The notes: generated by a model from the sequence alone, not told the origin. 64,000 bases of DNA from Paenibacillus algorifonticola (GCF_000971975.1 NZ_LAQO01000022.1:62001-126000); one strand, 5' to 3'; shown: positions 1-9,506, counted from the first letter of the stretch. Made by a program: numbers and translations.

Positions 1-1
1 A

Positions 2-739
2 GCCAGCTATACGGAGATCGGGCTGCTTTTTGCAGGTGCTGCGGTGCTAATGGCGCTGTTCTTCTATATTGAGAAGCGTGTACAGGAGCCGTTGATACCG
101 CTCGTTTTGTTCAAAAATCGCACCATCAGCATGGTGAACTTGCTCAGCTTTCTGCTATGCGTCGTAAACGTCGTTATTATTTTTTATTTGCCGCTCTGGC
201 TGCAAGGCGTTTATGGAAAAAGCGCCACCTATTCCGGTTTAGCGATGATTCCGCTTTCGGTCAGCTGGCCGCTCGGCTCGATTTTGGCAGGCACGTGGAT
301 TTCGCGAATTGGGCTTAGAAATATAACGCTAATCAGTGCGTTTTCCCTCGTATTGGGAAGTTTAGGCTTCATGTTCCTGAATGCCTCGACGCCGATTGCC
401 TGGTTTATGCTGTATATGTTTTTAACGGGCTTAAGCTTTGGGCTTGCGCTAACCAGCTGTACCGTATCCGTGTCATCCGCGGTCGAGCGGCAAATGCGCG
501 GTGCCTCGGTTGCAACGAATAACTTTATTCGCACGCTCGGCCAGACGATCGGAATCGCTTTATTCGGCCTGCTGCTGCACACAGGCAGCACGAATATAAT
601 CGACCCGCAATTGCTGGAGGAAAGCTTGCACCGAATCTTTACGATTGTGGTCATTTTGTCCCTCGTTGTCGGTGCAGTATCGCTAGCTTTACCACGAATT
701 TCCTCAGCAGAGCGACAGGAAACGAAGCACGCTTCTTAA
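2..739 (+). CDS. MFS drug exporter, C-terminal part (DHA2/EmrB-QacA type)
   Basis: The reading frame is open from base 2, so this is the 3' part of a gene that begins outside the window; the GTG at 44 is only an internal codon. The roughly 245 visible residues are mostly hydrophobic and form about six membrane helices. They include PLIPLVLFKNRTIS near the start, a phrase typical of 14-helix DHA2 multidrug exporters, and a charged C-terminal tail. This family uses the proton gradient to expel drugs or metabolites across the cytoplasmic membrane. The substrate cannot be told from this part. The family call is firm; the function is inferred. Confidence 0.8.
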   Translation, partial: ASYTEIGLLFAGAAVLMALFFYIEKRVQEPLIPLVLFKNRTISMVNLLSFLLCVVNVVIIFYLPLWLQGVYGKSATYSGLAMIPLSVSWPLGSILAGTWISRIGLRNITLISAFSLVLGSLGFMFLNASTPIAWFMLYMFLTGLSFGLALTSCTVSVSSAVERQMRGASVATNNFIRTLGQTIGIALFGLLLHTGSTNIIDPQLLEESLHRIFTIVVILSLVVGAVSLALPRISSAERQETKHAS

Positions 740-849
740 AATATTTGTCATAAATAATAGGTGGAGTGCAACTTTTCAGATTATATTGCGTCCAAACTTT
801 TGGCGGATATGTAGAGAAATCGCAATTTATTTTGGAAAAGGAGATTCAC

Positions 850-2823
850 ATGCTTAAAAAAGTCAGCTTATTTGCACTCGTATTCTTTTTTGTCTTTACT
901 TTGGCTGTGCCGATTCAGGCGGAAGCAGCGCAAAATGTCCTAGGTCAAGAGCAGCTCGTTCTGCTTCAAAAGTCGAATAAAATGTACCACAATGGCACGC
1001 TGTATACAGCTACGCAGCCTGTAACTGAGCTGAAAGGCACGACCTACGTTTCGGCGCGCTCGATCGCTGAGCGACTCGGCGGCAAAATCGTATATGACAA
1101 GGTTGCCAAGGAGTATGTGCTGACGACAGAAAAAAACGTGCTTCGTTATGCAATTGCCAGTTCCTCCTACAATGTGAACGGAGCGGTACAGTCGTTTACT
1201 GGAGCGCCTTACAACTTGAAGGGTACGCTGATGATTCCGCTTCGTACGCTGCTGCAGCCGCAGGGCATCACGATGAAAGTGAACAAGGCGGAGAAAAAAA
1301 TTACGCTGACTTGGACGGTAAAGATCGCTCCAGTCGCAACATTTTCAGTAAGCCCTAAAGTCATTTATGCGAATGAAACACAGGTGACTTATACGAATCA
1401 GGCGACCAGCAGCACCCCAATTGTGGACGAGCGCTGGGAAGGCAATTTGCCGATGTTCGACCAGCCGGGCATGTATACGGTAACTCATTGGGTTCAAGAT
1501 TCGGATGGCGTCTGGAGCGAACCATACACGGTTACACTTGAAGTGCTTCAACCGAATTTGCCGCCAGTAGCGAAGTTCGTCACAAACAAAACGAGCTACA
1601 TGATGGGCGAGCCAATTGAATATACCGACCTCAGCAGCGACGAAGAAAATGCGATTACGAGCACGAGCTGGACGAATAAGGAGCAAGGCTTTTTCGAGCC
1701 AGGCCCACAGACTATTTCCTTGAAGGTAACGGACAAGCATGGAGCAAGCAATGAATATTCGCTTTCGATTATGATTGAGGATCAAGAGCTTTATTCCAAG
1801 CAGGACTTTGGCATGTTATTTACGCCTCCAGGAGAGCGTTTCTCGATTAGTGGATCTTCCGTTCTGAATTTTGATGTGATTCCGTATTCATTGACAGAGT
1901 ATGGACAGCAAACGCTGCTTCGCAGCAACAGTCCAGAGCGAATTGTGAATGAAGGCGTGTATTATACAGATTCGGCTTCGGGCAACGTTCGTCTAATGTC
2001 GCATAACGTAAACAACCGTCTAAACTCGGTGCGTATGTACATCGTCGCTACGAATGAGACAAATCAGGAAGCGACGGTTCAGACACAGCGTGTCGGTATT
2101 GGCGGTCCTGCGCTGTATGTATCGGCAACAGGGAAATCTTCCATTAGCAAATATTTGACCTCGCGCATGAATCCGGTCATGAATGATATTACAACGATTC
2201 CAGCGGGCGAGAGCCGTATTATTCTGAAGCAGCTAAGCGACTTGAAAATATCGCCGGACCGCGTATTGACGATGATGGCGGATGTTTCGACCTCTGGTCC
2301 AATCAAATTCAGCTACGTCATTATTGATGATGGCAAGGATGTTCTGTCCGAGCTGCCGCTGCTGCCGTACTTGGAGCCGGATGGCATTCACATTCGGGGT
2401 ACATTCGAGAAGGCAGATCGTACGATCAACCTGACCCAGTCAGTAGGTGCAGAGCCAGGACGTATGGTATTTGGCGATAAAGTAGTGGATACACGCCTTA
2501 CAACGATTGACAAGCTTACAGGAGCAACGATTTACAATGAAGGCAACTATGGCGTTGTATACGTCGTGAAGCTGTTCAATGTTCAGCCTAATACGCTCAT
2601 TGCCTTGAACCCGCGTGGCGGACATTACGGCGGTGCCTTCCTCGTCAACAACAATGTTGTTCTGACGACGAATAATTCCTTCCTTGCGAATAATGGTGAA
2701 GCGGGTGTCCTGTACCGCACGGGAAGTGCATCAGAAGCGGTAACGATTGTATTCTCGCCGGCATCCGGCAGCAATTTGCCAATCAATTTGCTGTTTATGC
2801 CAATGCCAGAGAAGAAAAGCTAG
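850..2823 (+). CDS. Secreted protein with copper-amine-oxidase N-like domain and PKD-like repeats
   Basis: Start chosen at ATG 850 because AAAAGGAG lies just upstream (about 835-842) and a signal peptide follows directly: MLKK, a hydrophobic stretch, and an AEA-type cleavage site near residue 26. An in-frame TTG at 766 has no such support. The 657-residue product has a copper amine oxidase N-terminal-like domain at about residues 40-150, which in Paenibacillus is a common stalk or wall-associated module and not an oxidase. Two PKD-like Ig modules follow (about 165-250 and 260-340), then a C-terminal region of about 300 residues that I do not recognise. It is probably exported and attached to the cell surface. 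It stands alone and ends in a strong terminator. Enzyme activity should not be assumed. Confidence 0.75.
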   Translation: MLKKVSLFALVFFFVFTLAVPIQAEAAQNVLGQEQLVLLQKSNKMYHNGTLYTATQPVTELKGTTYVSARSIAERLGGKIVYDKVAKEYVLTTEKNVLRYAIASSSYNVNGAVQSFTGAPYNLKGTLMIPLRTLLQPQGITMKVNKAEKKITLTWTVKIAPVATFSVSPKVIYANETQVTYTNQATSSTPIVDERWEGNLPMFDQPGMYTVTHWVQDSDGVWSEPYTVTLEVLQPNLPPVAKFVTNKTSYMMGEPIEYTDLSSDEENAITSTSWTNKEQGFFEPGPQTISLKVTDKHGASNEYSLSIMIEDQELYSKQDFGMLFTPPGERFSISGSSVLNFDVIPYSLTEYGQQTLLRSNSPERIVNEGVYYTDSASGNVRLMSHNVNNRLNSVRMYIVATNETNQEATVQTQRVGIGGPALYVSATGKSSISKYLTSRMNPVMNDITTIPAGESRIILKQLSDLKISPDRVLTMMADVSTSGPIKFSYVIIDDGKDVLSELPLLPYLEPDGIHIRGTFEKADRTINLTQSVGAEPGRMVFGDKVVDTRLTTIDKLTGATIYNEGNYGVVYVVKLFNVQPNTLIALNPRGGHYGGAFLVNNNVVLTTNNSFLANNGEAGVLYRTGSASEAVTIVFSPASGSNLPINLLFMPMPEKKS

Positions 2824-2837
2824 CAAATGCTGCAAGT

Positions 2838-2884
2838 AAAAGCATCTTTCTGTTCACAAATGTGAACGGAAGGATGCTTTTTTT
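2838..2884 (+). terminator. Intrinsic terminator after the secreted PKD-like protein
   Basis: A 20-bp hairpin with two G-U pairs: the left arm AAAGCATCTTTCTGTTCACA starts at 2838 and the right arm ends at 2880, with a 2-base loop, followed by a run of T. Confidence 0.9.
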
Positions 2885-3239
2885 CTTGCTAATAGGAATT
2901 TCCGAACATTAAGCAAGTTCTGAACAAAGACTGTTTAAAGTAAAAGGGATACAATCCATGCATTGCAATAGGCTGTCATGGAAGGTGCTAGGGCGGCGAT
3001 TGCTGATTACAATTGAAAAGGCGAACGATAAAGAGCATTTTTCAATTGATTGTAAGGGAAAGATTGAACGAGAGAAGCATACTCATGTCATATTTTTCGG
3101 TGAAAGCGGTATATTTAGCGTATTTTAGGCATTCACCCAGGACAACATGTTAAGTTTAATTACATATACTATTGATAAATCAGGTTTAGTGCTTTATTAT
3201 GTTATAAAACATTACGCAAACTTGAAAGAGGGCAATCCT
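2885..3239. promoter_or_regulatory. 355-bp leader upstream of the purine operon with two inverted repeats
   Basis: No gene is seen here. There is a perfect 10-bp inverted repeat, CAATTGAAAA at 3010-3019 and TTTTCAATTG at 3039-3048, flanked by TTA and TTGTAA. A second, shorter palindrome, ATGTT-ATAA-AACAT, lies at 3199-3212, about 28 bp before the first purine gene. Either could be an operator or RNA hairpin controlling the operon. I could not find a good match to the PucR box of Bacillus subtilis, nor a convincing sigma-A promoter. The role is inferred from position only. Confidence 0.4.
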
Positions 3240-4565
3240 ATGAAAACTATACTTATTCGCAACGCAACGATAATGACGATGAATGAACGTGGCGATATTT
3301 TAACGGGGGATTTGCTCATTCGCGGCAAGCGTATAGCTCAAATTGGCGGGGAGATCGCGGAGGGTGGAGTGGATCGAATCATTGAGGCTGATGGTAAAGT
3401 TGTGCTGCCCGGCTTCGTACAGACACATATACATCTATGCCAGACGCTATTTCGCGGGCGGGCAGATGATCTGGCCTTAATTGAATGGCTGCGCGAGCGG
3501 ATTTGGCCGCTAGAGGCGGCCCACAGCGCAGATTCGGTTTATTATTCCGCTATGCTTGGCATTGGCGAGCTGATCCGCAGCGGGACAACGACGATTCTGG
3601 ATATGGAGACGGTGCATCATACAGATTCGGCTTTCCAGGCAATATTGGAGAGCGGCATTCGCGCCATTTCCGGCAAGGTGATGATGGACCATGGCACGGA
3701 AGTGCCGCTGGCGCTTCAGGAAAATACACAGCAATCGCTGCAGCAAAGCGTCGATTTGCTCGAAAAATGGAATGGCGCTGGTGACGGCCGCATCCAATAT
3801 GCTTTTTGCCCAAGGTTCGTTGTGTCTTGCACAGAAGAGCTGCTCATTGGGGTACGCGATTTATCCGAGCAATATAAGGTCAAGGTGCATACCCATGCTT
3901 CGGAAAATACCGGGGAAATCGCGATTGTGGAAGCGGAACGTGGAAAGCGCAACGTCGTTTATTTGGATCATATCGGGCTGGCAAGGCCGAATTTGATTTT
4001 GGCCCACAGCATTTGGCTCGATGAGGAAGAGAAGCGGATTATTAAGGAGAGAGGCGTTAAGGTCACCCATTGCCCAGGCTCAAACATGAAGCTGGCATCT
4101 GGCATTGCGGAAATTCCAGAGCTGCTGCGCGAAGGCATTGATATTGGCATTGGAGCGGATGGTGCGGCATGCAACAACAATTTGGATATGTATCAGGAAA
4201 TGCGGCTGACCGCCTTTATTCAGAAGGTGAAGCACGGCCCGACGGTCATGGATGCGCGCACCGTGCTGCGGATGGCCACAATGGGCGGCGCGAAGGTGCT
4301 TGGCATGGAAAATGATATTGGCAGCTTAGAGGAAGGCAAGCTTGCTGATTTGCAAATGCTTGATTTGGAAGATTTTCATGTGTATCCGTCCTATGATGCA
4401 GATTGGTTCTCGCGTGTAGTTTATGCGGCAACCCGTGGCGATGTGGATACTGTAATCATTGACGGACAAATCGTAATGGAGAAGCGCATCATGAAGACGA
4501 TTGACAAGCCGCTTGTGCTGCGGGAAGCCGATCGTTCGCTTCGCGGACTGCTGGCAAGGCTGTAG
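3240..4565 (+). CDS. Amidohydrolase-family purine/nucleoside deaminase (SsnA/MtaD/5'-deoxyadenosine deaminase-like)
   Basis: Start at ATG 3240 is supported by GAAAGAGGG at 3224-3232; the in-frame start at 3147 has no SD. The 441-residue protein is a cytosolic metal-dependent amidohydrolase: HTHIH near residue 60, HTHASE near 220, a buried HS in AHSIWLD near 250 and the aspartate of GIGADGAACNNN near 300. QTLFRGRADD and ERIWPLEAAH are typical of the MTA/S-adenosylhomocysteine/5'-deoxyadenosine deaminase group. As the first gene of a purine catabolic operon it most likely removes an amino group from guanine, adenine or a related (deoxy)nucleoside so that the product can enter xanthine oxidation. 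The family is firm; the exact substrate is inference. It is unrelated to the small cytidine-deaminase-fold GuaD of B. subtilis. Confidence 0.85.
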   Translation: MKTILIRNATIMTMNERGDILTGDLLIRGKRIAQIGGEIAEGGVDRIIEADGKVVLPGFVQTHIHLCQTLFRGRADDLALIEWLRERIWPLEAAHSADSVYYSAMLGIGELIRSGTTTILDMETVHHTDSAFQAILESGIRAISGKVMMDHGTEVPLALQENTQQSLQQSVDLLEKWNGAGDGRIQYAFCPRFVVSCTEELLIGVRDLSEQYKVKVHTHASENTGEIAIVEAERGKRNVVYLDHIGLARPNLILAHSIWLDEEEKRIIKERGVKVTHCPGSNMKLASGIAEIPELLREGIDIGIGADGAACNNNLDMYQEMRLTAFIQKVKHGPTVMDARTVLRMATMGGAKVLGMENDIGSLEEGKLADLQMLDLEDFHVYPSYDADWFSRVVYAATRGDVDTVIIDGQIVMEKRIMKTIDKPLVLREADRSLRGLLARL

Positions 4566-4623
4566 GCTGTAGGTCATAACTTCATTTCATTATAACGTTA
4601 TATATAAGAGGCGGTGGCTGCTT

Positions 4624-5739
4624 GTGGATATGCACGAAGTGCTGGATTCAATTGCGACGCTTGAGCAGCCGGCCGCGCTTGCTACGATTATACGGGTAGA
4701 GGGCCATGCTTACCGCAAGGAAGGGGCAGCGATGCTGCTGAGGCTGGATGGAACGAAGACGGGCAGTGTCAGTCCCGGCTGTCTGGAAGCCGATTTGCAG
4801 GAGCGGGTTAGCCGCGTGTGCTCTGCCGAAGCTTTTGAAATCATCATTTATAATATGCAGCCGGAAGAGGACATCATGTGGGGCGATACGATCGGCTGTG
4901 GCGGCATTATTCATGTGCTGCTGGAGCCTGTAACGACAACACTTAGAGAGCATCTGCTTCAGGCAAGAATGAGGCTTCGGACAGGAGAGACGGTTTTTTT
5001 GAATCGAAGCTGGTCGAAGGGAGGCGATAGCATCTGTTATGAATTGGAGCCTGCAGCAGCGGCCAGCCTGACTCGCAATAGATGGAAAGCTGGTGCTGCT
5101 CAGGACGGAGAGGCGGGGACATTTTCGACTAAGCTGGAGCCGCGCCCGCGAGCGATTGTATTTGGCGCCGGACCGGATGCAGAGGCGCTTTGCACGATGC
5201 TTCCAGGCTGCGGGTTTGATGTTGTTGTGGCGGATTGGCGTACACAGATAAGCCCGGAGATTCAGGTTAATAGCAGGGTTAGCGTGACGAGAGTAAATGG
5301 AAAGCCTGATGAGCTTGCCTCCAAGCTGCAATTTAATAGAAATGACTTTTTCATCGTTTGCAGCCATCAGCTCCACTACGATTATCAACTGATTCAGCTG
5401 GCACTGGAAGCACAGCCGATTTATATCGGCGTCATGGGCTCGCGTAAGCGAATCAAGCAGTTATTTGGTGAAGGGATGCTTCCTGAAAATGTTTATGCCC
5501 CAGTTGGGTTTTCGATAGGTGCAGAGGGACCGTACGAAATTGCTTTAAGCATCGCTTCCGAGCTTGTACAAGTACGGGCTGCGCATCGAGCGAAAGAAAA
5601 GGAGGCGGCTGGCGATGAAGGTGTCAGGCATTTATTTGGCAGCTGGCTTGAGCAGCCGGATGAAGCAGCCGAAGCTGCGGCTTCCTTTATCGCCGGGAGC
5701 GATGCTTGGCAGTCAGGCGCTTCATGCTCTATTAAATAG
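4624..5739 (+). CDS. pucA: XdhC/PucA family molybdenum cofactor insertion protein for xanthine dehydrogenase
   Basis: GTG start at 4624 with a weak AAGAGG upstream; an ATG two codons later is possible. The N-terminal XdhC/CoxI domain shows PGCLEADLQERV (about 52-63) and the glycine-rich WGDTIGCGGIIHVLLEP (about 86-102). The C-terminal half is a Rossmann domain starting at VFGAGPDAEAL and ending with GVMGSRKR and GPYEIALSIASELV. XdhC proteins bind and sulfurate the molybdenum cofactor and hand it to xanthine dehydrogenase, so this serves the three subunits encoded just downstream. At 371 residues it is about 40 longer than usual: the last 41 codons run over the start of pucB in another frame (5615-5739). 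The tail is not conserved-looking and may be dispensable. Confidence 0.88.
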   Translation: MDMHEVLDSIATLEQPAALATIIRVEGHAYRKEGAAMLLRLDGTKTGSVSPGCLEADLQERVSRVCSAEAFEIIIYNMQPEEDIMWGDTIGCGGIIHVLLEPVTTTLREHLLQARMRLRTGETVFLNRSWSKGGDSICYELEPAAAASLTRNRWKAGAAQDGEAGTFSTKLEPRPRAIVFGAGPDAEALCTMLPGCGFDVVVADWRTQISPEIQVNSRVSVTRVNGKPDELASKLQFNRNDFFIVCSHQLHYDYQLIQLALEAQPIYIGVMGSRKRIKQLFGEGMLPENVYAPVGFSIGAEGPYEIALSIASELVQVRAAHRAKEKEAAGDEGVRHLFGSWLEQPDEAAEAAASFIAGSDAWQSGASCSIK

Positions 5740-6271
5740 TGTCATTAAAAGCTGGATCGTCGTTCACCGCACCAACGATGAACTGGAGTGGCTAGCCATT
5801 CCAGAACTGGAACGGGCTTGCTGGGCAGCACAGCTGCACAAGCAAGAAAGCCCGCTTTCGGCGCAGGGAATGTCCTGTTCGCTGCGCAGTGGTCTTGAAG
5901 CGCTGCTCGCTCTATATCCAGATACGGATGCTGTCCTTATTGCATTAGCTGACCAGCCTTTTGTGACGGCGAGGATGGCAGAGCGCTTGGTTGAGGCGCT
6001 GGAGCGGGATTCCACGCTTGATTACGCGGCATTCAGCGACGGAGCGGCAACGATGCCTCCGGCGCTGCTGCGAACAACGATGTTTTCCGCTTTGGAGGAG
6101 CTGGAGGGTGATCAAGGAGCAAGACAGCTGTTTGCCACAGGCAAGTATAACGGAAAAATACTAGATTTAAACGGTGAACATGACTTTGCGCTTCATGATA
6201 TTGACGATGAGGACAGCTTGCAGGCTGCTATTGATTGTTGGAACAGAAGGGAGTGCAATGGCCATGAATAA
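5615..6271 (+). CDS. pucB: MocA/PucB-type molybdenum cofactor nucleotidyltransferase
   Basis: Start at ATG 5615 is fixed by GGAGG at 5601-5605 and by the conserved N-terminus GIYLAAGLSSRMKQPKLRLP, the nucleotide-binding signature of the MobA/MocA group. The rest shows ALADQPFVTARMAERLVEAL (metal-binding D, about residues 110-130) and a DIDDEDSL C-terminus. Length 218. The enzyme is expected to make the dinucleotide form of the molybdenum cofactor (CTP or GTP dependent) needed by the xanthine dehydrogenase of this operon. The first 125 bases lie inside the 3' end of pucA in a different frame, an unusually long overlap. The next gene overlaps its end by 14 bases. Confidence 0.87.
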   Translation: MKVSGIYLAAGLSSRMKQPKLRLPLSPGAMLGSQALHALLNSVIKSWIVVHRTNDELEWLAIPELERACWAAQLHKQESPLSAQGMSCSLRSGLEALLALYPDTDAVLIALADQPFVTARMAERLVEALERDSTLDYAAFSDGAATMPPALLRTTMFSALEELEGDQGARQLFATGKYNGKILDLNGEHDFALHDIDDEDSLQAAIDCWNRRECNGHE

Positions 6272-7178
6272 ACAAACGAAGCCGGAGTCTCCCATCGTAT
6301 GGCAGCCAAGTGATGTCGCCGAAGCTTGCACGCTCAAGCAGCAGCTTGGCGAGGATGGTGTTTTTGTTGCCGGCGGGACGCTGCTTCGTACGTGGTGGGA
6401 AGCGGGGATTGCCCATATGCCTAGCCATTTAATCGATATTAGCGGAATTGCCAACATGCAGAAGCCGATTACGCTTGTTTCAAGCAGTCAAGATCGGCAG
6501 ATTTGTCAGATCAGAGCGGCGGCGCTGCTGTCAGAGGTCAGAAATGACTCTCATATAAGGACTCATTATTCGCTGCTGACAACTGCGATGAAAAATATTG
6601 CTGCCCCCTCGATTCGGAACCTGGCTACTCTTGGCGGCAATGTTCTCTCCCGTGTAGGCGATGCTCTTCCAGCGCTGCTCGTATATGAGGCCATGCTCCT
6701 CTGGCATGATGGGCAAGGAGAGTTTGAGCAGTCCCTTGCCGAATGGCTGTTGGAAGCCCAAGTAAGCCATGCGTGGAAAAACCGTCTGCTGCTCGCTATT
6801 ATATTGCCGCCAGTTGATCAACCGGAACAGGAGGGGCACGGCAGGCTGGACGTCTACCACAAGGTTGGCCGCCGCGAAGTTTTCACGCCATCGATAACGA
6901 CCGTTGCGATGAGTGCCGCTGTAGGTGCCGATCGGCATATAGTCGAAGTACGCATTGCAGTTGGAGGCGGACAGACGGCGCCTAAGCGGCTTGGGCATAC
7001 AGAGCTATTGCTGGAGGGCGGCAAGCTTGACCGTTCGCTGCTCCAGTCCTGTTATTCCTCGGTCTTGGAGCATTTTCGTCCGGTAGGAGATGTGTTCGCT
7101 TCGGCAAGCTATCGCCAGAAGACAGCTGCCAATCTGATTGTGTCAGAACTGTGGAAAGCGATGCAGCCCAAATCATAA
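6258..7178 (+). CDS. pucC: Xanthine dehydrogenase FAD-binding subunit
   Basis: Start at ATG 6258 follows AAGGGAG closely and gives the usual N-terminus, WQPSDVAEACTLKQQLG. The FAD-binding PCMH-type domain shows VFVAGGTLLRTWW (about residues 34-46) and APSIRNLATLGGNVLSRVGD (about 110-130); the CO dehydrogenase flavoprotein C-terminal domain covers about 190-295. Length 306. It carries FAD and passes electrons from the 2Fe-2S subunit to NAD+ or another acceptor. Its start overlaps pucB and its end is 39 bases before pucD, so the subunits are made from one message. Confidence 0.9.
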   Translation: MAMNKQTKPESPIVWQPSDVAEACTLKQQLGEDGVFVAGGTLLRTWWEAGIAHMPSHLIDISGIANMQKPITLVSSSQDRQICQIRAAALLSEVRNDSHIRTHYSLLTTAMKNIAAPSIRNLATLGGNVLSRVGDALPALLVYEAMLLWHDGQGEFEQSLAEWLLEAQVSHAWKNRLLLAIILPPVDQPEQEGHGRLDVYHKVGRREVFTPSITTVAMSAAVGADRHIVEVRIAVGGGQTAPKRLGHTELLLEGGKLDRSLLQSCYSSVLEHFRPVGDVFASASYRQKTAANLIVSELWKAMQPKS

Positions 7179-7217
7179 ATAAGCAAGCCTAGCGTTCAAA
7201 GGGGAGAGGTGATAGCG

Positions 7218-9506
7218 ATGCTGTTGAACCGTGAGACAAGTGGTAAACGGTGGCGAATCAGGCCGGATGGGCTGGGGAAGGTAACAGGCAGCCTTGCTTA
7301 TTTAACGGATATGTCAGCATCGGGCATGCTTTATGGCCGGGTTCTGCGCAGCCCCCATCCTCATGCCCTTATCCTCAGTATTTGTACCGAGAAGGCAAAG
7401 CAGCTGGAAGGTGTCCATGCCGTGCTGACCCATCTCGATGTGCCTGGTTTGAACCGCTATGGAATTGCCCATCAGGATCAGCCTGTTTTTTGTGAAAATA
7501 AAGTTCGTTATGTCGGCGATGCGGTAGCAGCTGTTGCTGCAGAGACGGCTGAGCTAGCTGAATATGCTCTTTCTCTCATTGAGGTCGATTATGAGCTGCT
7601 GCCGATTGTTGACGATGCCGAACTGGCGCTTTCGCAGGATGCGCCGCTGCTTCATCCGCAGGGCAATGTGCTTCACCGCAGCCAGTTTAGCAGAGGGCAG
7701 CTAGACAGCGGGTTTGCCGCCTGCTCGCATATTGTAGAGGACACTTATTTTACGCCGAGACAGATGCACACCTATATGGAAACGGAAGGCGGCTTGTTTG
7801 TGCCGGAGGAGGATGGGCGGTTGACGGTATATTCGCCTACGCAGCATGGTTTTATGGATCGGCTGCAATTATCGCGGATTGCCGCGATGAAGCAGGAGCG
7901 AATCCGCATCGTCTCAAGCCCAATTGGGGGCTCCTTCGGCGGCAAGGATGAATTGAACGTGCAGCCTTATGGAGCGCTGCTGGCGTTAAAAACAAACTGC
8001 CCCGTCAAGCTTCATCATTCCAGATGGGAATCGGTTCGCGCCGGGCTCAAACGTCATCCGATGAAAATTGCGATGAAAACCGGTACAGATGCCAGTGGCC
8101 GCCTGCTTGCGCATCAAGTGCGGATCATCGCCGACACTGGCGCGTACGCCACGCTGGGGGCAGAGGTGCTTAACTTTACTGTCGAGCATGTTCTTGGACC
8201 TTACCGCTACGAGCATGTGGAAGTAGACGGTTATTCCGTCTATACGAACAACGGAATGTCCGGTGAATTCCGCGGCTTTGGCGGAAATCAGGCGATTTTT
8301 GCACTGGAAGGGCAGCTTGATCGGCTGGCAGAGAAGCTCGGCATGGACCCTTGGGAGCTGCGGCGGCTGAATATGCGTATGCCCGATGATTCAGGCCCGT
8401 TTGGACAGCCGGTCGTCGTAACCGAAGGCGCCATGCAGGTGTGGAATGCAGCTGAAGCAAGCGGCTTATGGCGGGAGAGGAGTATGCCGGATGGAGACCA
8501 GGAACGCGAGCCATGGATAAAGGTGGGCATTGGTTCAGCGTTCACGATGCACGGCGGCGGACTGGGCGTAGGCATTCCCGACCCGGCGGGCGGCAGGCTC
8601 TCGCTGGCAGCTGATGGCTGTATTGAAGCGATATTCGGCTACGAGGAGTTTGGGCAGGGCTTGCTTGCTACGCTGGAGCTGATGCTGATCGAGCAATTCG
8701 GTTTGGCTGAATCCGATATACGGATGATTATCGGGGATACCGATCTTGTGCCCGACAGCGGCTCCACGACAGCTTCAAGAGCGACCAGCATGATGTGGAA
8801 GACGCTGCAAAATCTGAAAGCGCCGTTTACTTCGCAATTGCTGGAGCGGGCGGCGGTGCTGCTGGGGAAAGCGGCCGACATGCTCGTAATGGGAGCGGGA
8901 GGCATTTATGAGACGGCAGGCCGTTCCTTGCTGCTGACGTATAAGGAGCTGGCTGAGGTGGAAGGTGAGCCGATCAGCTGTTCGACCGCCTTTCAGTTCC
9001 CGACATCAGATACCGCCCGAACAGGGGCCCATTTTTTATATACGTATGCGGCCGTTGTTGTGAAGGTCGAGATCAATCAGCTGACGGGACGGGTGAAGGT
9101 GCTTGACCAATACCATGCGGTAGCGGCAGGGCCTGTCATGAATCCGCAGGGCTTTCTTGGGCAGATTGAAGGCGGCAGCAGCATGGCGCTTGGTTTTACG
9201 GTAACGGAAGATGCGGTCATGCAGCAGGGACAATATATGACAAAAAATTTGGATACGTATCTAGTTCCAACGATTGCGGAGCATCGGGGTACGGTCACCG
9301 TTGAGCCGATTGAGCATTTGCCGCAAGGAGATAGCTACGGTCCGCGCGGCATTGGCGAAGTAGGCTCGGTTACGCTAGCTCCGGCCATCGCGGCGGCTAT
9401 TTATAAGGCGGTGGGCATTCGCGTGACGAAGCTGCCGATTGAGCCAGAGCTGCTGCAAAATGATTGTGCTTTTGCTTTTGCCGAAGAGGCGGTGAGCGAA
9501 CGATGA
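7218..9506 (+). CDS. pucD: Xanthine dehydrogenase molybdenum-binding (catalytic) subunit
   Basis: I choose ATG 7218 over the GTG at 7209, because the GTG lies within the SD GGGGAGAGG. The 762-residue protein is a typical large molybdopterin subunit: RPDGLGKVTGSLAY near the start (a/b hammerhead domain), SPIGGSFGGKDELN (about 235), GEFRGFGGNQAIFALE (about 350), EEFGQGLL (about 475) and, near the C-terminus, GPRGIGEVGSVTLAPAI with the conserved glutamate. It oxidises hypoxanthine to xanthine and xanthine to urate at a molybdenum centre. The gene order (accessory A and B, then FAD, molybdenum and iron-sulfur subunits) matches pucABCDE of B. subtilis. Confidence 0.92.
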   Translation: MLLNRETSGKRWRIRPDGLGKVTGSLAYLTDMSASGMLYGRVLRSPHPHALILSICTEKAKQLEGVHAVLTHLDVPGLNRYGIAHQDQPVFCENKVRYVGDAVAAVAAETAELAEYALSLIEVDYELLPIVDDAELALSQDAPLLHPQGNVLHRSQFSRGQLDSGFAACSHIVEDTYFTPRQMHTYMETEGGLFVPEEDGRLTVYSPTQHGFMDRLQLSRIAAMKQERIRIVSSPIGGSFGGKDELNVQPYGALLALKTNCPVKLHHSRWESVRAGLKRHPMKIAMKTGTDASGRLLAHQVRIIADTGAYATLGAEVLNFTVEHVLGPYRYEHVEVDGYSVYTNNGMSGEFRGFGGNQAIFALEGQLDRLAEKLGMDPWELRRLNMRMPDDSGPFGQPVVVTEGAMQVWNAAEASGLWRERSMPDGDQEREPWIKVGIGSAFTMHGGGLGVGIPDPAGGRLSLAADGCIEAIFGYEEFGQGLLATLELMLIEQFGLAESDIRMIIGDTDLVPDSGSTTASRATSMMWKTLQNLKAPFTSQLLERAAVLLGKAADMLVMGAGGIYETAGRSLLLTYKELAEVEGEPISCSTAFQFPTSDTARTGAHFLYTYAAVVVKVEINQLTGRVKVLDQYHAVAAGPVMNPQGFLGQIEGGSSMALGFTVTEDAVMQQGQYMTKNLDTYLVPTIAEHRGTVTVEPIEHLPQGDSYGPRGIGEVGSVTLAPAIAAAIYKAVGIRVTKLPIEPELLQNDCAFAFAEEAVSER

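Noticed and set aside
2885..3239. A PucR box or purine riboswitch before the purine operon
   Set aside because: No match to the PucR half-site and none of the conserved junctions of purine aptamers could be found.
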